Position numbers and translations under genes: made by a program. 64,000 nt of DNA from positions 310,001 to 374,000 of the forward strand of contig NZ_JABAEX010000001.1 of the NCBI RefSeq assembly GCF_012843315.1. The letters run 5' to 3'. Within the stretch, counting starts at the first letter, position 1, and each line of letters begins with the position of its first letter. A model generated the notes under the pieces. That model made no database searches. It saw only the letters and a program-made list of their open reading frames with translations, and was not told where the DNA came from. Shown here one piece after another: positions 54,619 to 63,679 of this stretch. The stretch comes from Streptococcus sp. WB01_FAA12. GTDB lineage: Bacteria > Bacillota > Bacilli > Lactobacillales > Streptococcaceae.

Positions 54619-55936
54619 CCTTAACCTCTAATTCTACCTGACCATCTCGCATCAAAAGCGTTACTTGGTCTTTTTTCTTCAACATCTCAACCGAATCGAC
54701 TACGGACTCTTCTTTTTTGACAATGGCATAGCCACGCGCTACGATTCGACTAGTATCCAACATCAACAAGGCTTCTGAAAGTCGCTTCACTTCAGCAACC
54801 TTGGCATCATAAACCAGCGCCATTTGGCTACGTAGGAGCTTGTCCAACTGACCAAGCCAATCCTGATAGCGTTGGATTTTGGTTATAGGTGATAATTGGA
54901 CTAGTTGATGAGTCCTTGCTTGAACTACTTGTTTGTTATCAGAAATTCGTGTTCGCAAACTTTGTTTTAAGCGCAGTTGTAGTTGATCTAATCGTTGCAA
55001 ATAACCATCATACAAGCGCTCTGGTTGCCTAAAGATAACAGACTGACTGCATTTTTTCAGAGCTTCTTTTTTTCTTGACAGGACATTTTGTACAGCTGTC
55101 GCCATCCGTTTTTCCTGATTTTGCAAATGGGTCAAGAGATCCAGCTTAGTTACAGGCGTTGCCAATTCTGCTGCAGCTGTTGGTGTCGCCGCTCTGCGAT
55201 CTGCCACAAAGTCTGCCAAAGTCACATCAGTCTCATGCCCCACACTAGAAATGATTGGCAAACGAGATTCAAAAATAGCTCGTACCACAATCTCTTCGTT
55301 AAAGGCCCAGAGATCCTCGATGGAACCTCCACCACGACCAATAATGAGCAAGTCCAAATCATCCCGTTGATTAGCACGAGCAATATTCCAAGCTATTTCC
55401 TCAGCAGCTCCATCTCCTTGCACCTTGGTCGGATAGAGAAGGATATCGACACCAGGAAAACGTCTGCTCACAGTTGTGATAATATCTCGAATAACGGCTC
55501 CACTGCGGCTGGTTACTACACCAATTCTCTTAGCAAACTGGGGAAGAGGTTGCTTGAAGCGTTCTTGAAAAAGGCCTTCTTCCGTTAGTTTTTTCTTGAG
55601 TTGTTCAAACTGAATCGCAAGCGCACCAACTCCATCAGGTTCAGCCTTCTCAATGATGATAGAGTAGCTCCCGCTTGGCTCATAAACCTGAACTCGTCCA
55701 ATCACATTGATCTTCATTCCTTCTTCGAGGTCGAAGCCTAATTTCTGATATATCCCTGACCAGATGGTCGCTTGAATAACCGCATGGTCATCTTTTAGAG
55801 AGAAATATTGGTGAGTAGGTCGTTTACGAAAGTTGGAAACTTGACCAGTTAAATAGACCCGTTCCAAGTATGGGTCTTTATCGAATTTCATTTTCAGATA
55901 CTTGGTCAAAGTTGTTACCGATAAATACTTTTCCAT
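54596..55936 (-). CDS. xseA: Exonuclease VII large subunit
   Basis: 446 aa from the ATG at 55936 ([15 protein letters not shown]), which fits known streptococcal XseA; an in-frame GTG two codons earlier lacks a ribosome site. N-terminal OB domain (1-100), catalytic domain with [14 protein letters not shown] and [14 protein letters not shown] (near 190), then a coiled-coil C-terminal part. Confidence 0.96.
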   Translation of the reverse strand: MEKYLSVTTLTKYLKMKFDKDPYLERVYLTGQVSNFRKRPTHQYFSLKDDHAVIQATIWSGIYQKLGFDLEEGMKINVIGRVQVYEPSGSYSIIIEKAEPDGVGALAIQFEQLKKKLTEEGLFQERFKQPLPQFAKRIGVVTSRSGAVIRDIITTVSRRFPGVDILLYPTKVQGDGAAEEIAWNIARANQRDDLDLLIIGRGGGSIEDLWAFNEEIVVRAIFESRLPIISSVGHETDVTLADFVADRRAATPTAAAELATPVTKLDLLTHLQNQEKRMATAVQNVLSRKKEALKKCSQSVIFRQPERLYDGYLQRLDQLQLRLKQSLRTRISDNKQVVQARTHQLVQLSPITKIQRYQDWLGQLDKLLRSQMALVYDAKVAEVKRLSEALLMLDTSRIVARGYAIVKKEESVVDSVEMLKKKDQVTLLMRDGQVELEVKDVKTKEI

Positions 55937-56040
55937 CTCCACCTACTATTCATTTTCTTGCTTTTCCATGGGTATTATTATACCAAAAATATGATTAAAA
56001 ATCTCCTTTTGCATACCGAAACTACAGGAAAAATAGAAAA

Positions 56041-56057
56041 AGGAGGCCAAGCCTCCT
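56041..56057 (-). terminator. Terminator after udk
   Basis: AGGAGGC-caa-GCCTCCT stem with TTTTTC on the minus strand, immediately past the udk stop. Confidence 0.9.
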
Positions 56058-56064
56058 CATCTGA

Positions 56065-56703
56065 TTATTTGCTGTTTCGAGCTTCTTCCAAAATCTTTGC
56101 AATCTTGGTGGTCAACAGGTCGATAGCCACTGTATTGCTGACCCCTTCAGGAATGACGATATCCGCATACCGCTTGGTCGGCTCGATAAACTGATGATAC
56201 ATAGGTTTAACCACACCCAGATATTGGTCAATCACGCTATCCAAACTACGGCCACGCTCTTCCATATCGCGCTTGATACGACGAATAATGCGCACATCAT
56301 CATCTGTATCCACAAAAATCTTGATATCCATCAAATCACGCAGACGCTTGTCCTCCAAGACCAAAATCCCCTCAACAATAAAGACATCTTGAGGCTCCTG
56401 ACGATAGGTCTTACTGCTTCGTGTATGCTCTGTGTAGTCATAAGTCGGAATGTCCACCGGACGCCCTGCCAACAACTCCTTAATCTGCTCGATCATCAGA
56501 TCTGTATCAAAGGCAAAAGGATGGTCATAGTTGGTTTTGACACGCTCTTCAAAGGTCAAATGAGACTGATCCTTGTAGTACGAATCATGCTCAATCATGG
56601 AAATCTTCTCATCAGGAAAATGCGATAAAATGGCTCTTGAAACACTGGTTTTTCCTCCACCAGAACCACCTGTAACCCCGATAATGATTGGTCTATTTTG
56701 CAT
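56065..56703 (-). CDS. udk: Uridine kinase
   Basis: 212 aa P-loop kinase. Walker [13 protein letters not shown] (9-20), HDSYYKDQ near 39 and [10 protein letters not shown] near 57 are diagnostic for uridine/cytidine kinase of pyrimidine salvage. GGAGG upstream of the ATG. Confidence 0.96.
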   Translation of the reverse strand: MQNRPIIIGVTGGSGGGKTSVSRAILSHFPDEKISMIEHDSYYKDQSHLTFEERVKTNYDHPFAFDTDLMIEQIKELLAGRPVDIPTYDYTEHTRSSKTYRQEPQDVFIVEGILVLEDKRLRDLMDIKIFVDTDDDVRIIRRIKRDMEERGRSLDSVIDQYLGVVKPMYHQFIEPTKRYADIVIPEGVSNTVAIDLLTTKIAKILEEARNSK

Positions 56704-56815
56704 GCTATCCTCCGTTTTTTTATCCGTCGTCTATTCTATCACATTTTTTGAAAAATTTATAGTCTAGTTTTGGATTGATTATGGGTAACAATTCTAATAC
56801 TTGCACCTAGCTAGA

Positions 56816-57694
56816 CTATCCAAAAACCTTCCTTGGCTTATAAAGATTACCCCGTTTTTCTAGAATGGCAAGTAATTTTTCTTCTTCAAAGGCAGCCAAT
56901 TCCTTATCCGACTGATCTAGCTCGATAAAACGACCAAAGCGAACTTCCGTAGCCTGTTCTGGAGTTAGGAAAACTTTGACAAGGTCCCCTGTTCCAATCT
57001 CTAGAGGATGGAGAAAATCCAATTGGCCAGACTCTACTCTTTCAGCAATTTCTTCCAAGGTAAGAGCATCTTCTAGCTGTAAACCGGCTGCACTAGTCCG
57101 TGTCAAATGGGACATATGAGCCGCATAACCCAGCTTCTCTCCCAAGTCAACTGACAAAGTACGAATATAAGTTCCCTTACTGCATTTTACACGAAAGGTG
57201 AAACGTGCAAGTTCGCCCTCATAAGAAATCGGACTTGTCCGTTCAAAGCTATAAATAGTCACCTGACGTTCTGGACGCTCCACTTCCTGACCTGCACGCG
57301 CATACTCATAGAGCTTGCGACCATTAACCTTGACAGCCGAATACATGGGAGGAATCTGAGTAATAGGCCCAGTCAGGCTAGTAATTGCTTCATCGACGAG
57401 CTTTTCATCTAAGGGAGATAAAACAGGTGTCTCTGCAACCACTTCCCCACTAGCATCCTCGGTCGTCGTGGAATATCCCAGAGTGATTTCTCCCTCATAG
57501 ACCTTGCCCTCATCCTGCATAAACTCGACCATGCGTGTCGCCTTGCCAACTGCAATGGGCAAAACACCCACTACATCCGGATCCAAGGTCCCACCATGGC
57601 CAATCTTCTTAGTCCCTAAAATCTTGCGCAATTTAAAAACCGCATCATGCGAGGTCATCCCCGCTTCTTTTTTTAAGTTGATAATACCGTTCAT
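56816..57694 (-). CDS. truB: tRNA pseudouridine-55 synthase
   Basis: 292 aa. [21 protein letters not shown] (34-54) carries the catalytic Asp; [19 protein letters not shown] near 115 and the [13 protein letters not shown] segment near 168 are also typical. Modifies U55 in the tRNA T loop. In streptococci truB usually precedes ribF; here the two genes lie 30 kb apart. The 162 bp to the next gene hold nothing evident. Confidence 0.96.
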   Translation of the reverse strand: MNGIINLKKEAGMTSHDAVFKLRKILGTKKIGHGGTLDPDVVGVLPIAVGKATRMVEFMQDEGKVYEGEITLGYSTTTEDASGEVVAETPVLSPLDEKLVDEAITSLTGPITQIPPMYSAVKVNGRKLYEYARAGQEVERPERQVTIYSFERTSPISYEGELARFTFRVKCSKGTYIRTLSVDLGEKLGYAAHMSHLTRTSAAGLQLEDALTLEEIAERVESGQLDFLHPLEIGTGDLVKVFLTPEQATEVRFGRFIELDQSDKELAAFEEEKLLAILEKRGNLYKPRKVFG

Positions 57695-57856
57695 GTTTGC
57701 TTTCTGATTTCCTTTCTCATCATGTGGTTAATAAATTTTTTTTAATTCGTTCCAGTATCATTTAAACCATCCTCTCATGTCTTTAATCAGGCAATTAGAA
57801 CCTTTTTTAGATTTTTTTATGTAGCATCAATAACAAATCTATAGGTAAATACCCTA

Positions 57857-58618
57857 CTATTCACCTCTGTCTCTCCAATTTTTTAAGATAGTATAAATAT
57901 AATGTATTAGTAATCCTACTAAAAATGCGAACAAAGGGCGTAATGATACCAAGCTTACACCCACAACAAGGAAGGCTGATAAAAAATAAATGATAAACGC
58001 CTCTAACTTAGAAGGTCTTCTCTCCTCTGGAAGCATATCTAAATGTTCCTTCGTTATAGCTGAGCGATCATCGAATTGATAAAAGAAACGATATCTTGCA
58101 GATAAAGAATCAATATTTAAAAAGTCATATCCCCTAATATAATTAATTACGTAAAACATCAGTAAATTGTCAATTTCGTCAATATTTTCAGTATAGAGAG
58201 AAATGTTTCTCTTTCCAGCAATTGCAATATTACTTGCAGCATAAACGGCAATCGGAATGCCATCTTTTGTGACAGGTGAAATATCTCCTTTACTACCTGA
58301 ACCTACACACGTCATTTCATAGTTATTTAAATTAAATTGAAAAACTCCATGCCAGTATGCTTGTTCCCATAAATGATCAAATCTTTTTTCTTCATAATAA
58401 ATCAAATCCTTATTTAACCCTCTTGCGACTATTCTTTTCTTCTTAGAAATGAATTCTGATACTTTCAAGACAAGAATTTCTACATCTTTTGCATATAGAC
58501 GATAACCTTCCTCTTCTTGAACGATTTCAATTCTTTCAGTCCAATGTTCATCATCAGGTAATTTTGACTGAAGGATAAATCCTTCTGAGTTTCCACGTAA
58601 TTTTAATTGTATTTCCAT
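57857..58618 (-). CDS. Membrane-anchored protein of unknown function
   Basis: 253 aa. Residues 1-195 form a beta-rich soluble part without known motif, and the C-terminus has two close membrane helices (about 208-245) and a basic end, so the domain is probably cytoplasmic. It begins 3 nt after a 14-aa ORF and a truncated DUF4176 gene. AT-rich, unlike truB. It may be an immunity-type or accessory protein of a decayed type VII effector locus (inference from neighbours only). Confidence 0.6.
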   Translation of the reverse strand: MEIQLKLRGNSEGFILQSKLPDDEHWTERIEIVQEEEGYRLYAKDVEILVLKVSEFISKKKRIVARGLNKDLIYYEEKRFDHLWEQAYWHGVFQFNLNNYEMTCVGSGSKGDISPVTKDGIPIAVYAASNIAIAGKRNISLYTENIDEIDNLLMFYVINYIRGYDFLNIDSLSARYRFFYQFDDRSAITKEHLDMLPEERRPSKLEAFIIYFLSAFLVVGVSLVSLRPLFAFLVGLLIHYIYTILKNWRDRGE

Positions 58619-58621
58619 GTT

Positions 58622-58666
58622 TTACCACCCTATTAATAATCCTAATCCAAATGGTCCTAGTTTCAT
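58622..58666 (-). CDS. 14-aa hydrophobic ORF coupled to the DUF4176 remnant
   Basis: MKLGPFGLGLLIGW. AGAGG lies 5 nt before the ATG, which overlaps the upstream stop codon (ATGA). Its stop is 3 nt from the next gene. It may be a real micro-peptide, a coupling device or the leftover of a deleted longer gene. Confidence 0.35.
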   Translation of the reverse strand: MKLGPFGLGLLIGW

Positions 58667-58776
58667 TTTTGCCTCTGCTTTTTAGTAACTGGATAATGAT
58701 TAACAATCATGACAGGCTCCACACCTTCTCTCACCCGAACAACACTCCCAATCGGTAAAGTAGTACGTTCTGACAT
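58663..58776 (-). pseudogene. Truncated DUF4176-type gene (37 aa)
   Basis: Starts [18 protein letters not shown], then PVMIVNHYPV, matching the first 30 residues of DUF4176 proteins (compare the 96-aa protein at 7944-8234). It then stops after a Lys/Gln-rich tail, so two thirds of the domain is missing. The ATG overlaps the upstream stop by one base (TGATG). Confidence 0.6.
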
Positions 58777-59579
58777 CAGTTTTCTCCTTCTAAATATTTC
58801 TTCGCTTCCTGAACATAAAAGAGTTCTGGATTTTCATGGGCAATGCTTTCAAACAAACTACGGGCACGTTCTTCATCTCCTTTTAATTGAGCATTGAGAG
58901 CTCCGTAATAAGAAAACATGATTCGGGCTAATTTATTTTCTGGTTCAGCGGTGTCGAAGTAGTCATTCGCTTCTTGATTAAACACTATATCTTTTATGGC
59001 TTGGGCTTGAGCAACGAGTTTAGCCTTACCATCTTTCGAATCTGGCGCCTTGGACAACTGTTCCTCAAAGAAAGTGATAGCTGATTCATCTTGAAGGTAA
59101 GTAGAAGATAGAAATTCATAATATAATTTCTTCAATTCAAATTTTTCTCTATTTTTTTTAGAAATACTAGAAAAATTGATATTTGAAAATTGACTAAGCG
59201 CTAATAAAAAATCTCCTCTCAGGTAAGCTAATTCTCCTTTGATTAGTTCTAAACCAACCTCGTAAACTTTCTTATTAGACTTATAAGAATGATGAACACT
59301 ATATTCAAAGAAAGATTGATATTTTTCAAAATCCATCAAACCTTCTTTCCAATGAAGTATAACTTTACCAATTAATATGCCCAATAAGTATCCTAAAAAC
59401 AAAAATAGTAAAGATAAAAATAGTAAAAAACGAACTGCAAAAATATTTTGTTTAAACAATAAAAACAAACCCAAAATTGCCAAAAAAACAGAAATAGTAA
59501 CTGAAAATCTAGATACTTTACTGATATAAAAAGTGATTTTTGCATTTTTACTGGCCAACTTATTAATTAAATCTTTCAT
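58776..59579 (-). CDS. Membrane protein with TPR-like cytoplasmic domain, unknown
   Basis: 267 aa from the ATG at 59579 (GGAG 6 nt before). Two membrane helices (about 23-70) are followed by a helical repeat region with TPR-like units ([42 protein letters not shown]). Function unknown. Its last 40 bases or so are repeated at 59861-59905, where a second copy of such a gene once ended. Overlaps the upstream fragment by 17 nt. Confidence 0.6.
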   Translation of the reverse strand: MKDLINKLASKNAKITFYISKVSRFSVTISVFLAILGLFLLFKQNIFAVRFLLFLSLLFLFLGYLLGILIGKVILHWKEGLMDFEKYQSFFEYSVHHSYKSNKKVYEVGLELIKGELAYLRGDFLLALSQFSNINFSSISKKNREKFELKKLYYEFLSSTYLQDESAITFFEEQLSKAPDSKDGKAKLVAQAQAIKDIVFNQEANDYFDTAEPENKLARIMFSYYGALNAQLKGDEERARSLFESIAHENPELFYVQEAKKYLEGEN

Positions 59580-59832
59580 CTTTTTTCTCCGAACTTTTAT
59601 CTTCATTAGATAGCAAAGCTATACCAGTTAGAACCGCTATCACACTACCTATAGCAGCTTCAACAGGAGCAAAAGCTATCACTACAGTAACTACAGTAAT
59701 AAATGCAACTCCATAAAATACAAACTCAGCATTCTCAAATGTTCTTTGGAGATGATCCTCCGTTCTCACCCCTGTTTCAGTGGTCGTCTTAACTGTTGCG
59801 TAGTCTTGTTTGACCTGATTATGTTCCTTCAC
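59563..59832 (-). pseudogene. N-terminally truncated small membrane protein
   Basis: Open frame of 89 codons from a GTG with no ribosome site. The frame stays open for six more codons upstream without an ATG before a stop, so an original N-terminus is probably lost. A charged helical part (1-35), two adjacent hydrophobic stretches (about 36-77) and an acidic/basic tail ([10 protein letters not shown]) are visible. It overlaps the next gene by 17 nt. Could be the C-terminal end of a larger protein of the accessory array. Confidence 0.45.
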
Positions 59833-59860
59833 ATAGGTGACGTACGGTAAGAACTTATAT

Positions 59861-59905
59861 CAGTTTTATCTTTCTAAATAGCTCTTCGTTTCCTGTACAT
59901 AAAGT
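59861..59905 (-). repeat. Duplicated 3' end of the TPR membrane protein gene
   Basis: This stretch matches 58777-58821 at most positions (about six to eight differences in 44). Read on the minus strand it encodes LYVQETKSYLER and a stop, versus [14 protein letters not shown] in the intact gene. It marks a former second copy. Confidence 0.6.
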
Positions 59906-59959
59906 TGTAAATATTTAATGTAGACATACGACTATTTTAAAGTTATTTCATATTTAAGG

Positions 59960-61234
59960 CTACTCCCCCTTCAGCGCTTCAAATTTCGCTTTCATGGTTG
60001 GATTTTTTCGGGTCAATTTTTTGACGGAAACATCTTCCAATTTATTGTTTGCAAGGCGGAGCTGGTTTTCGGATGTTGTCAGGAACTTCTTGACTTCCTC
60101 CATACGCTTTATAGCCTTGTCGATTTCATCGATGGCTTTACCAAAGTTGGTCGAAGCAGAGTTGTAGTTCTTGGCAAAAGCTACTTTGAAGGCATCCAAG
60201 TCTTCCTCAAAATGTGTAATATCGATATTCTGCTCACGAACTAAAGCCAACTCTTGCTTGTATTTTAGGGAATTAAGCGCCGCATTTCGCAAGAGACCAA
60301 TCAACTGGATAAAAAACTGAGGTCGGACGACATACATCTTTTCATACTCATGACTGACATCCACGATACCCGTGTTGAAATAATCGTTATCCGCCTCAAG
60401 CATGGTCACCAAAACGGCATATTCACAGTTTTTCTCCCGGCGGTCCTTGTCCAACTCCTTGTAAAAATCTGCATTCTTATGCTTCTTCTCTGTTCCGTCC
60501 GCTTCATTTTTCATCTCAAACATGATAGAAATGATTTCTAGCCCATTTTCATCACATTCACGGAAGATAAAGTCGCCTTTAGAACCGCGCGCAGAAACCT
60601 TGTTATCCTTCTCAAAGTAGGCATTTGGAAAGGCAAAACTGCGTACCTTGTTAAACTCACTCTCAGCATACTGTTCCAGACTTTCTCCGACAGCTTTTGT
60701 AGATTGTTGAGCTTTGAAATTCTTGTAAAATTCGACTTGTTCACTAGCCGCCTTGAGCTGGGCTTCATAATTTTGCTTGAGGGAAGCTAGAGATAACTCA
60801 TTTTCCTTTTCTTGCAAGAGGAGCTGATTTTTGACCTGATCGCGCTCTTTTTCTAGGTCAGAGAGGGTCTTTTGCAGTTGATTTTCATGCTCTAAACGCA
60901 AGGTAGCCAGTTGGTTTTCCAAGGTCTGTACTTCCTTATCCTTAGCCAGTAAAGCCTCATGACTTGTCTGTTCAACCTCTTTTTTAGCTAGCTCTTTCTC
61001 TGTATCAAAGTTTTGGATTTGACTCTGCAATTGCGCAATTTCTTGGTCTTTTTGAGCCAGTTTAGACTGTTGCTCATTCAAGGCCTTTTGCTCAGCTAGA
61101 GCAAGCTCCTGCTTCATGCGATCGTGTAATTCCTTATCAAACTCAGCTGTTCTCACTTGAGATAAAAGTTCAGCATACTGGCTTTCATTTACTGTAAAGA
61201 CTTCTCCACAGTTGGGACATTTGATTTCGTTCAT
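59960..61234 (-). CDS. DUF2130-family protein
   Basis: 424 aa. N-terminal zinc-finger-like CPNCGEVF (6-13), a long coiled coil (about 25-170, rich in Gln, Glu and Lys), then the DUF2130 domain. That domain contains GDFIFRECDENGLEIISIMFEMKNEADG, a pattern with acidic and Lys residues suggestive of a PD-(D/E)xK-like fold, and CEYAVLVTMLEADN. C-terminal helices end the protein. Role unknown; DNA-related function is plausible. Confidence 0.85.
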   Translation of the reverse strand: MNEIKCPNCGEVFTVNESQYAELLSQVRTAEFDKELHDRMKQELALAEQKALNEQQSKLAQKDQEIAQLQSQIQNFDTEKELAKKEVEQTSHEALLAKDKEVQTLENQLATLRLEHENQLQKTLSDLEKERDQVKNQLLLQEKENELSLASLKQNYEAQLKAASEQVEFYKNFKAQQSTKAVGESLEQYAESEFNKVRSFAFPNAYFEKDNKVSARGSKGDFIFRECDENGLEIISIMFEMKNEADGTEKKHKNADFYKELDKDRREKNCEYAVLVTMLEADNDYFNTGIVDVSHEYEKMYVVRPQFFIQLIGLLRNAALNSLKYKQELALVREQNIDITHFEEDLDAFKVAFAKNYNSASTNFGKAIDEIDKAIKRMEEVKKFLTTSENQLRLANNKLEDVSVKKLTRKNPTMKAKFEALKGE

Positions 61235-61290
61235 ATATTCCTCTTTCTAGACTTCTGTAACCATTATATCATGCTTAAAGGAAAATCAAA

Positions 61291-61314
61291 AACAGTGAGT
61301 CGAAACTCACTGTT
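61291..61314 (-). terminator. Terminator after metY
   Basis: AACAGTGAGT-cgaa-ACTCACTGTT perfect 10-bp stem, minus-strand TTTTTGATTTT tail. Confidence 0.9.
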
Positions 61315-61326
61315 AATCTGTTTACT

Positions 61327-62607
61327 TTATACTTTTTCCAAGGCCAAGCGCAAATCTTCAATCAGATCATCTACATTTTCAAGACCGATAGACAAGCGGA
61401 TTTGGTTTGGTGTGATACCTGCAGATTCTAGGTCCTTTTCAGATAACTGTCCATGAGTGGTTGTCGCTGGATGGACCACGAGGGACTTGGCATCTGCAAC
61501 GTTTGCTAGGTCAGAAAAGATTTCCAAATTATCAATCACCTTGCGGGCTTCTGTCTCTCCACCTTTGACATGGAAGGTAAAGATTGAACCTACACCTTTT
61601 GGCAAGTATTTCTCAGCCAAAGCACGGTAAGGACTGTCAGCTAGTTTTGGATAGTTGACTTTTTCTACCTTAGGATGGTTAACAAGGAAATCAACGATTT
61701 TCTCTGCATTTTGCACATGGCGTTCGACACGAAGCGAAAGCGTTTCGAGTCCTTGAAGTAAGAGGAAAGCATTAAATGGTGACAAGGCTGCACCAGTATC
61801 ACGAAGCAATTGAACTCGAACAGCGATAATAAAGGCTGCTGCCCCAACATCACGAGTATAGCTCAAGTTGTGGTAGCTAGGATCTTCCTCTACAAATTGA
61901 GGAAATTTTCCTGAGGCTTCCCAGTCAAAACGACCGCTATCCACGATAACACCACCAATAGTCGTACCATGACCACCGATAAACTTAGTTGCCGAGTGAA
62001 CAGCAATATCTACACCGTGAGAGAAGACGTTAATCAAATACGGTGTGGCAAAAGTATTGTCCGAAACGAGAGGAATCTGGTGTTTATGCGCAATCTCAGC
62101 CAATTTTTCCAAGTCAGGAATGTTAATCAAGGGATTCCCCAAGGTTTCAATCAAGACAAGCTTGGTATTGTCACTGATAGCTGCTTCTACTTCCTCCAAA
62201 TTATCCACATCCACAAAGGTTGTTGTGATTCCATAACGAGGAAGGGTTTCTTTCAAGAGATTGAAGGTTCCACCGTAAATGGTTGACGCAGCCACCACAT
62301 GGTCGCCTGCGTGAGCAAGCGCCAAAATAGTGTAGGTTACAGCGGCCATACCTGATGCTGTTGCTAGTGCTCCAACACCACCTTCAAGAGCAGCGATTCT
62401 TTCCTCAAAGGCTGCTGTTGTAGGATTTGTGATACGAGTATAGATATTGCCTGGTTTTCTCAAGGCAAACAAATCAGCACCTTCCTGCGTGTCATCAAAA
62501 ACGAAGGATGTTGTTTGATAAATCGGTACTGCACGAGATTTGGTCGCTGGATCAACTACTTGCCCAGCATGTAATTGTAGAGTTTCAAATTTAAAATCAC
62601 GAGTCAT
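61327..62607 (-). CDS. metY: O-acetylhomoserine sulfhydrylase (MetY type)
   Basis: 426 aa PLP enzyme of the Cys/Met metabolism family. The PLP lysine is in SATKFIGGHGTTIGG (near 207); NIYTRITNPT near 58 and ALEGGVGALATASGMAA near 75 are typical. The ATG at 62607 is used because GGAGG lies 7 nt before it. It makes homocysteine from O-acetylhomoserine and sulfide. Single gene with its own promoter and terminator. Confidence 0.93.
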   Translation of the reverse strand: MTRDFKFETLQLHAGQVVDPATKSRAVPIYQTTSFVFDDTQEGADLFALRKPGNIYTRITNPTTAAFEERIAALEGGVGALATASGMAAVTYTILALAHAGDHVVAASTIYGGTFNLLKETLPRYGITTTFVDVDNLEEVEAAISDNTKLVLIETLGNPLINIPDLEKLAEIAHKHQIPLVSDNTFATPYLINVFSHGVDIAVHSATKFIGGHGTTIGGVIVDSGRFDWEASGKFPQFVEEDPSYHNLSYTRDVGAAAFIIAVRVQLLRDTGAALSPFNAFLLLQGLETLSLRVERHVQNAEKIVDFLVNHPKVEKVNYPKLADSPYRALAEKYLPKGVGSIFTFHVKGGETEARKVIDNLEIFSDLANVADAKSLVVHPATTTHGQLSEKDLESAGITPNQIRLSIGLENVDDLIEDLRLALEKV

Positions 62608-62638
62608 AAGACGACCTCCAAATAGCTTCATTAAGGAT

Positions 62639-62693
62639 ATTGTATCATCTTAGGTTAGCCTTTTCCAATACCGTTCTTCTATATTTTGATATA
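62639..62693 (-). promoter_or_regulatory. metY promoter with upstream palindrome
   Basis: Minus strand TTGGAA (62663-62668), 18-bp spacer, TACAAT (62639-62644). A 14-bp palindrome TATAT-tttg-ATATA (62680-62693) lies upstream of the -35; it may be a binding site for a LysR-type sulfur regulator. Confidence 0.5.
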
Positions 62694-62725
62694 AGGAACA
62701 ACTATGACTAGTCTTACACCTCAAA

Positions 62726-62750
62726 CAAAAAAGCACGATTGACTCGCGCT
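62726..62750 (-). terminator. Terminator after the formate/nitrite channel gene
   Basis: AGCACGA/TCGCGCT stem (one G-U) with a minus-strand T6 tract. Confidence 0.8.
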
Positions 62751-62757
62751 CTTTTCT

Positions 62758-63555
62758 TTAATCGACATAAGCATCTTCGTTTTTATTGAGGAAGGCGTAT
62801 GGTAATCCCATCAAGAGGCCTCCTCCAATGAAGTTCCCAATAAAGGTCACACCCCAGTGACGAAGGATATTAGGAATGTCAAAGTTTGCGATGGAATCAG
62901 CTGCAACACTGAACTTAACAATCGCAAAAGAAGCAAAGTTCGCAGCAATGTGTTCGTTTGTTAAGAATACAAACATGTAAATAGCTGACAAAACAAGCCA
63001 AAGTTTGGCCCCACCGTCTTTCACCAAAACAAAGGAGAGAATGGCAATGTTTACAAAGATATTGGCTAAAATACCTTCAAGCAAGACTAGCTCATTGGAA
63101 CGGCCTAACTTCATCTCTACAACCCCTGAGATGAAACTATCATGAGTCAGATTTGCATAGGCTGCTGAGTGGGCAAAGCCCCAACCTGCTATCAAAGCCC
63201 CGATAAGGTTGAACAAGGTACAGTAAAGTAAAATCTCAGCTGTTTTTCTCCAAGAGATTTTTTTCAAGAAACTACCAGCAGTCAAAAACATCATGTTTGA
63301 AGTTACCAACTCAGCATTCAAGAAAACAATGTAGGCCAATCCCCAAGCAAAAATAAATGGGAAAAGGAAACGTCCGCTACCTGGCGCTATTTTATTAATC
63401 AAGTCAGCTCCAACTGCACCCGCAGCCGTACTAAATGTTAGAAAGGCACCTGCAAACATAGAACGAATCGCATACTTAAATTTGCTTTGACTATAAAGAC
63501 TTTCTTTCTTCTTGCAAGCAAATTCAATCTTTGAGATAAATTCTGAAGAGACCAT
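62758..63555 (-). CDS. Formate/nitrite transporter family channel
   Basis: 265 aa, six membrane helices, FNT fold. The central His motif NEHIAANFASF (near 200) and the NMMFLTAG turn near 90 match the family. It could move formate, lactate or nitrite; in a fermenting streptococcus formate export with pyruvate formate-lyase is most likely. AGGAG and an extended -10 (TGTTATAAT) precede it. Confidence 0.9.
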   Translation of the reverse strand: MVSSEFISKIEFACKKKESLYSQSKFKYAIRSMFAGAFLTFSTAAGAVGADLINKIAPGSGRFLFPFIFAWGLAYIVFLNAELVTSNMMFLTAGSFLKKISWRKTAEILLYCTLFNLIGALIAGWGFAHSAAYANLTHDSFISGVVEMKLGRSNELVLLEGILANIFVNIAILSFVLVKDGGAKLWLVLSAIYMFVFLTNEHIAANFASFAIVKFSVAADSIANFDIPNILRHWGVTFIGNFIGGGLLMGLPYAFLNKNEDAYVD

Positions 63556-63679
63556 AAAAAACTCCTAAAACTTTTATTTGTGAATATTATAACATAAAGA
63601 ACGCATTTTGAAAAGCCTTTCTTGTATACGTTTTCTACAAAGAAAATCAATGCATTGGGGAATTCCATAAATCTCTCCT

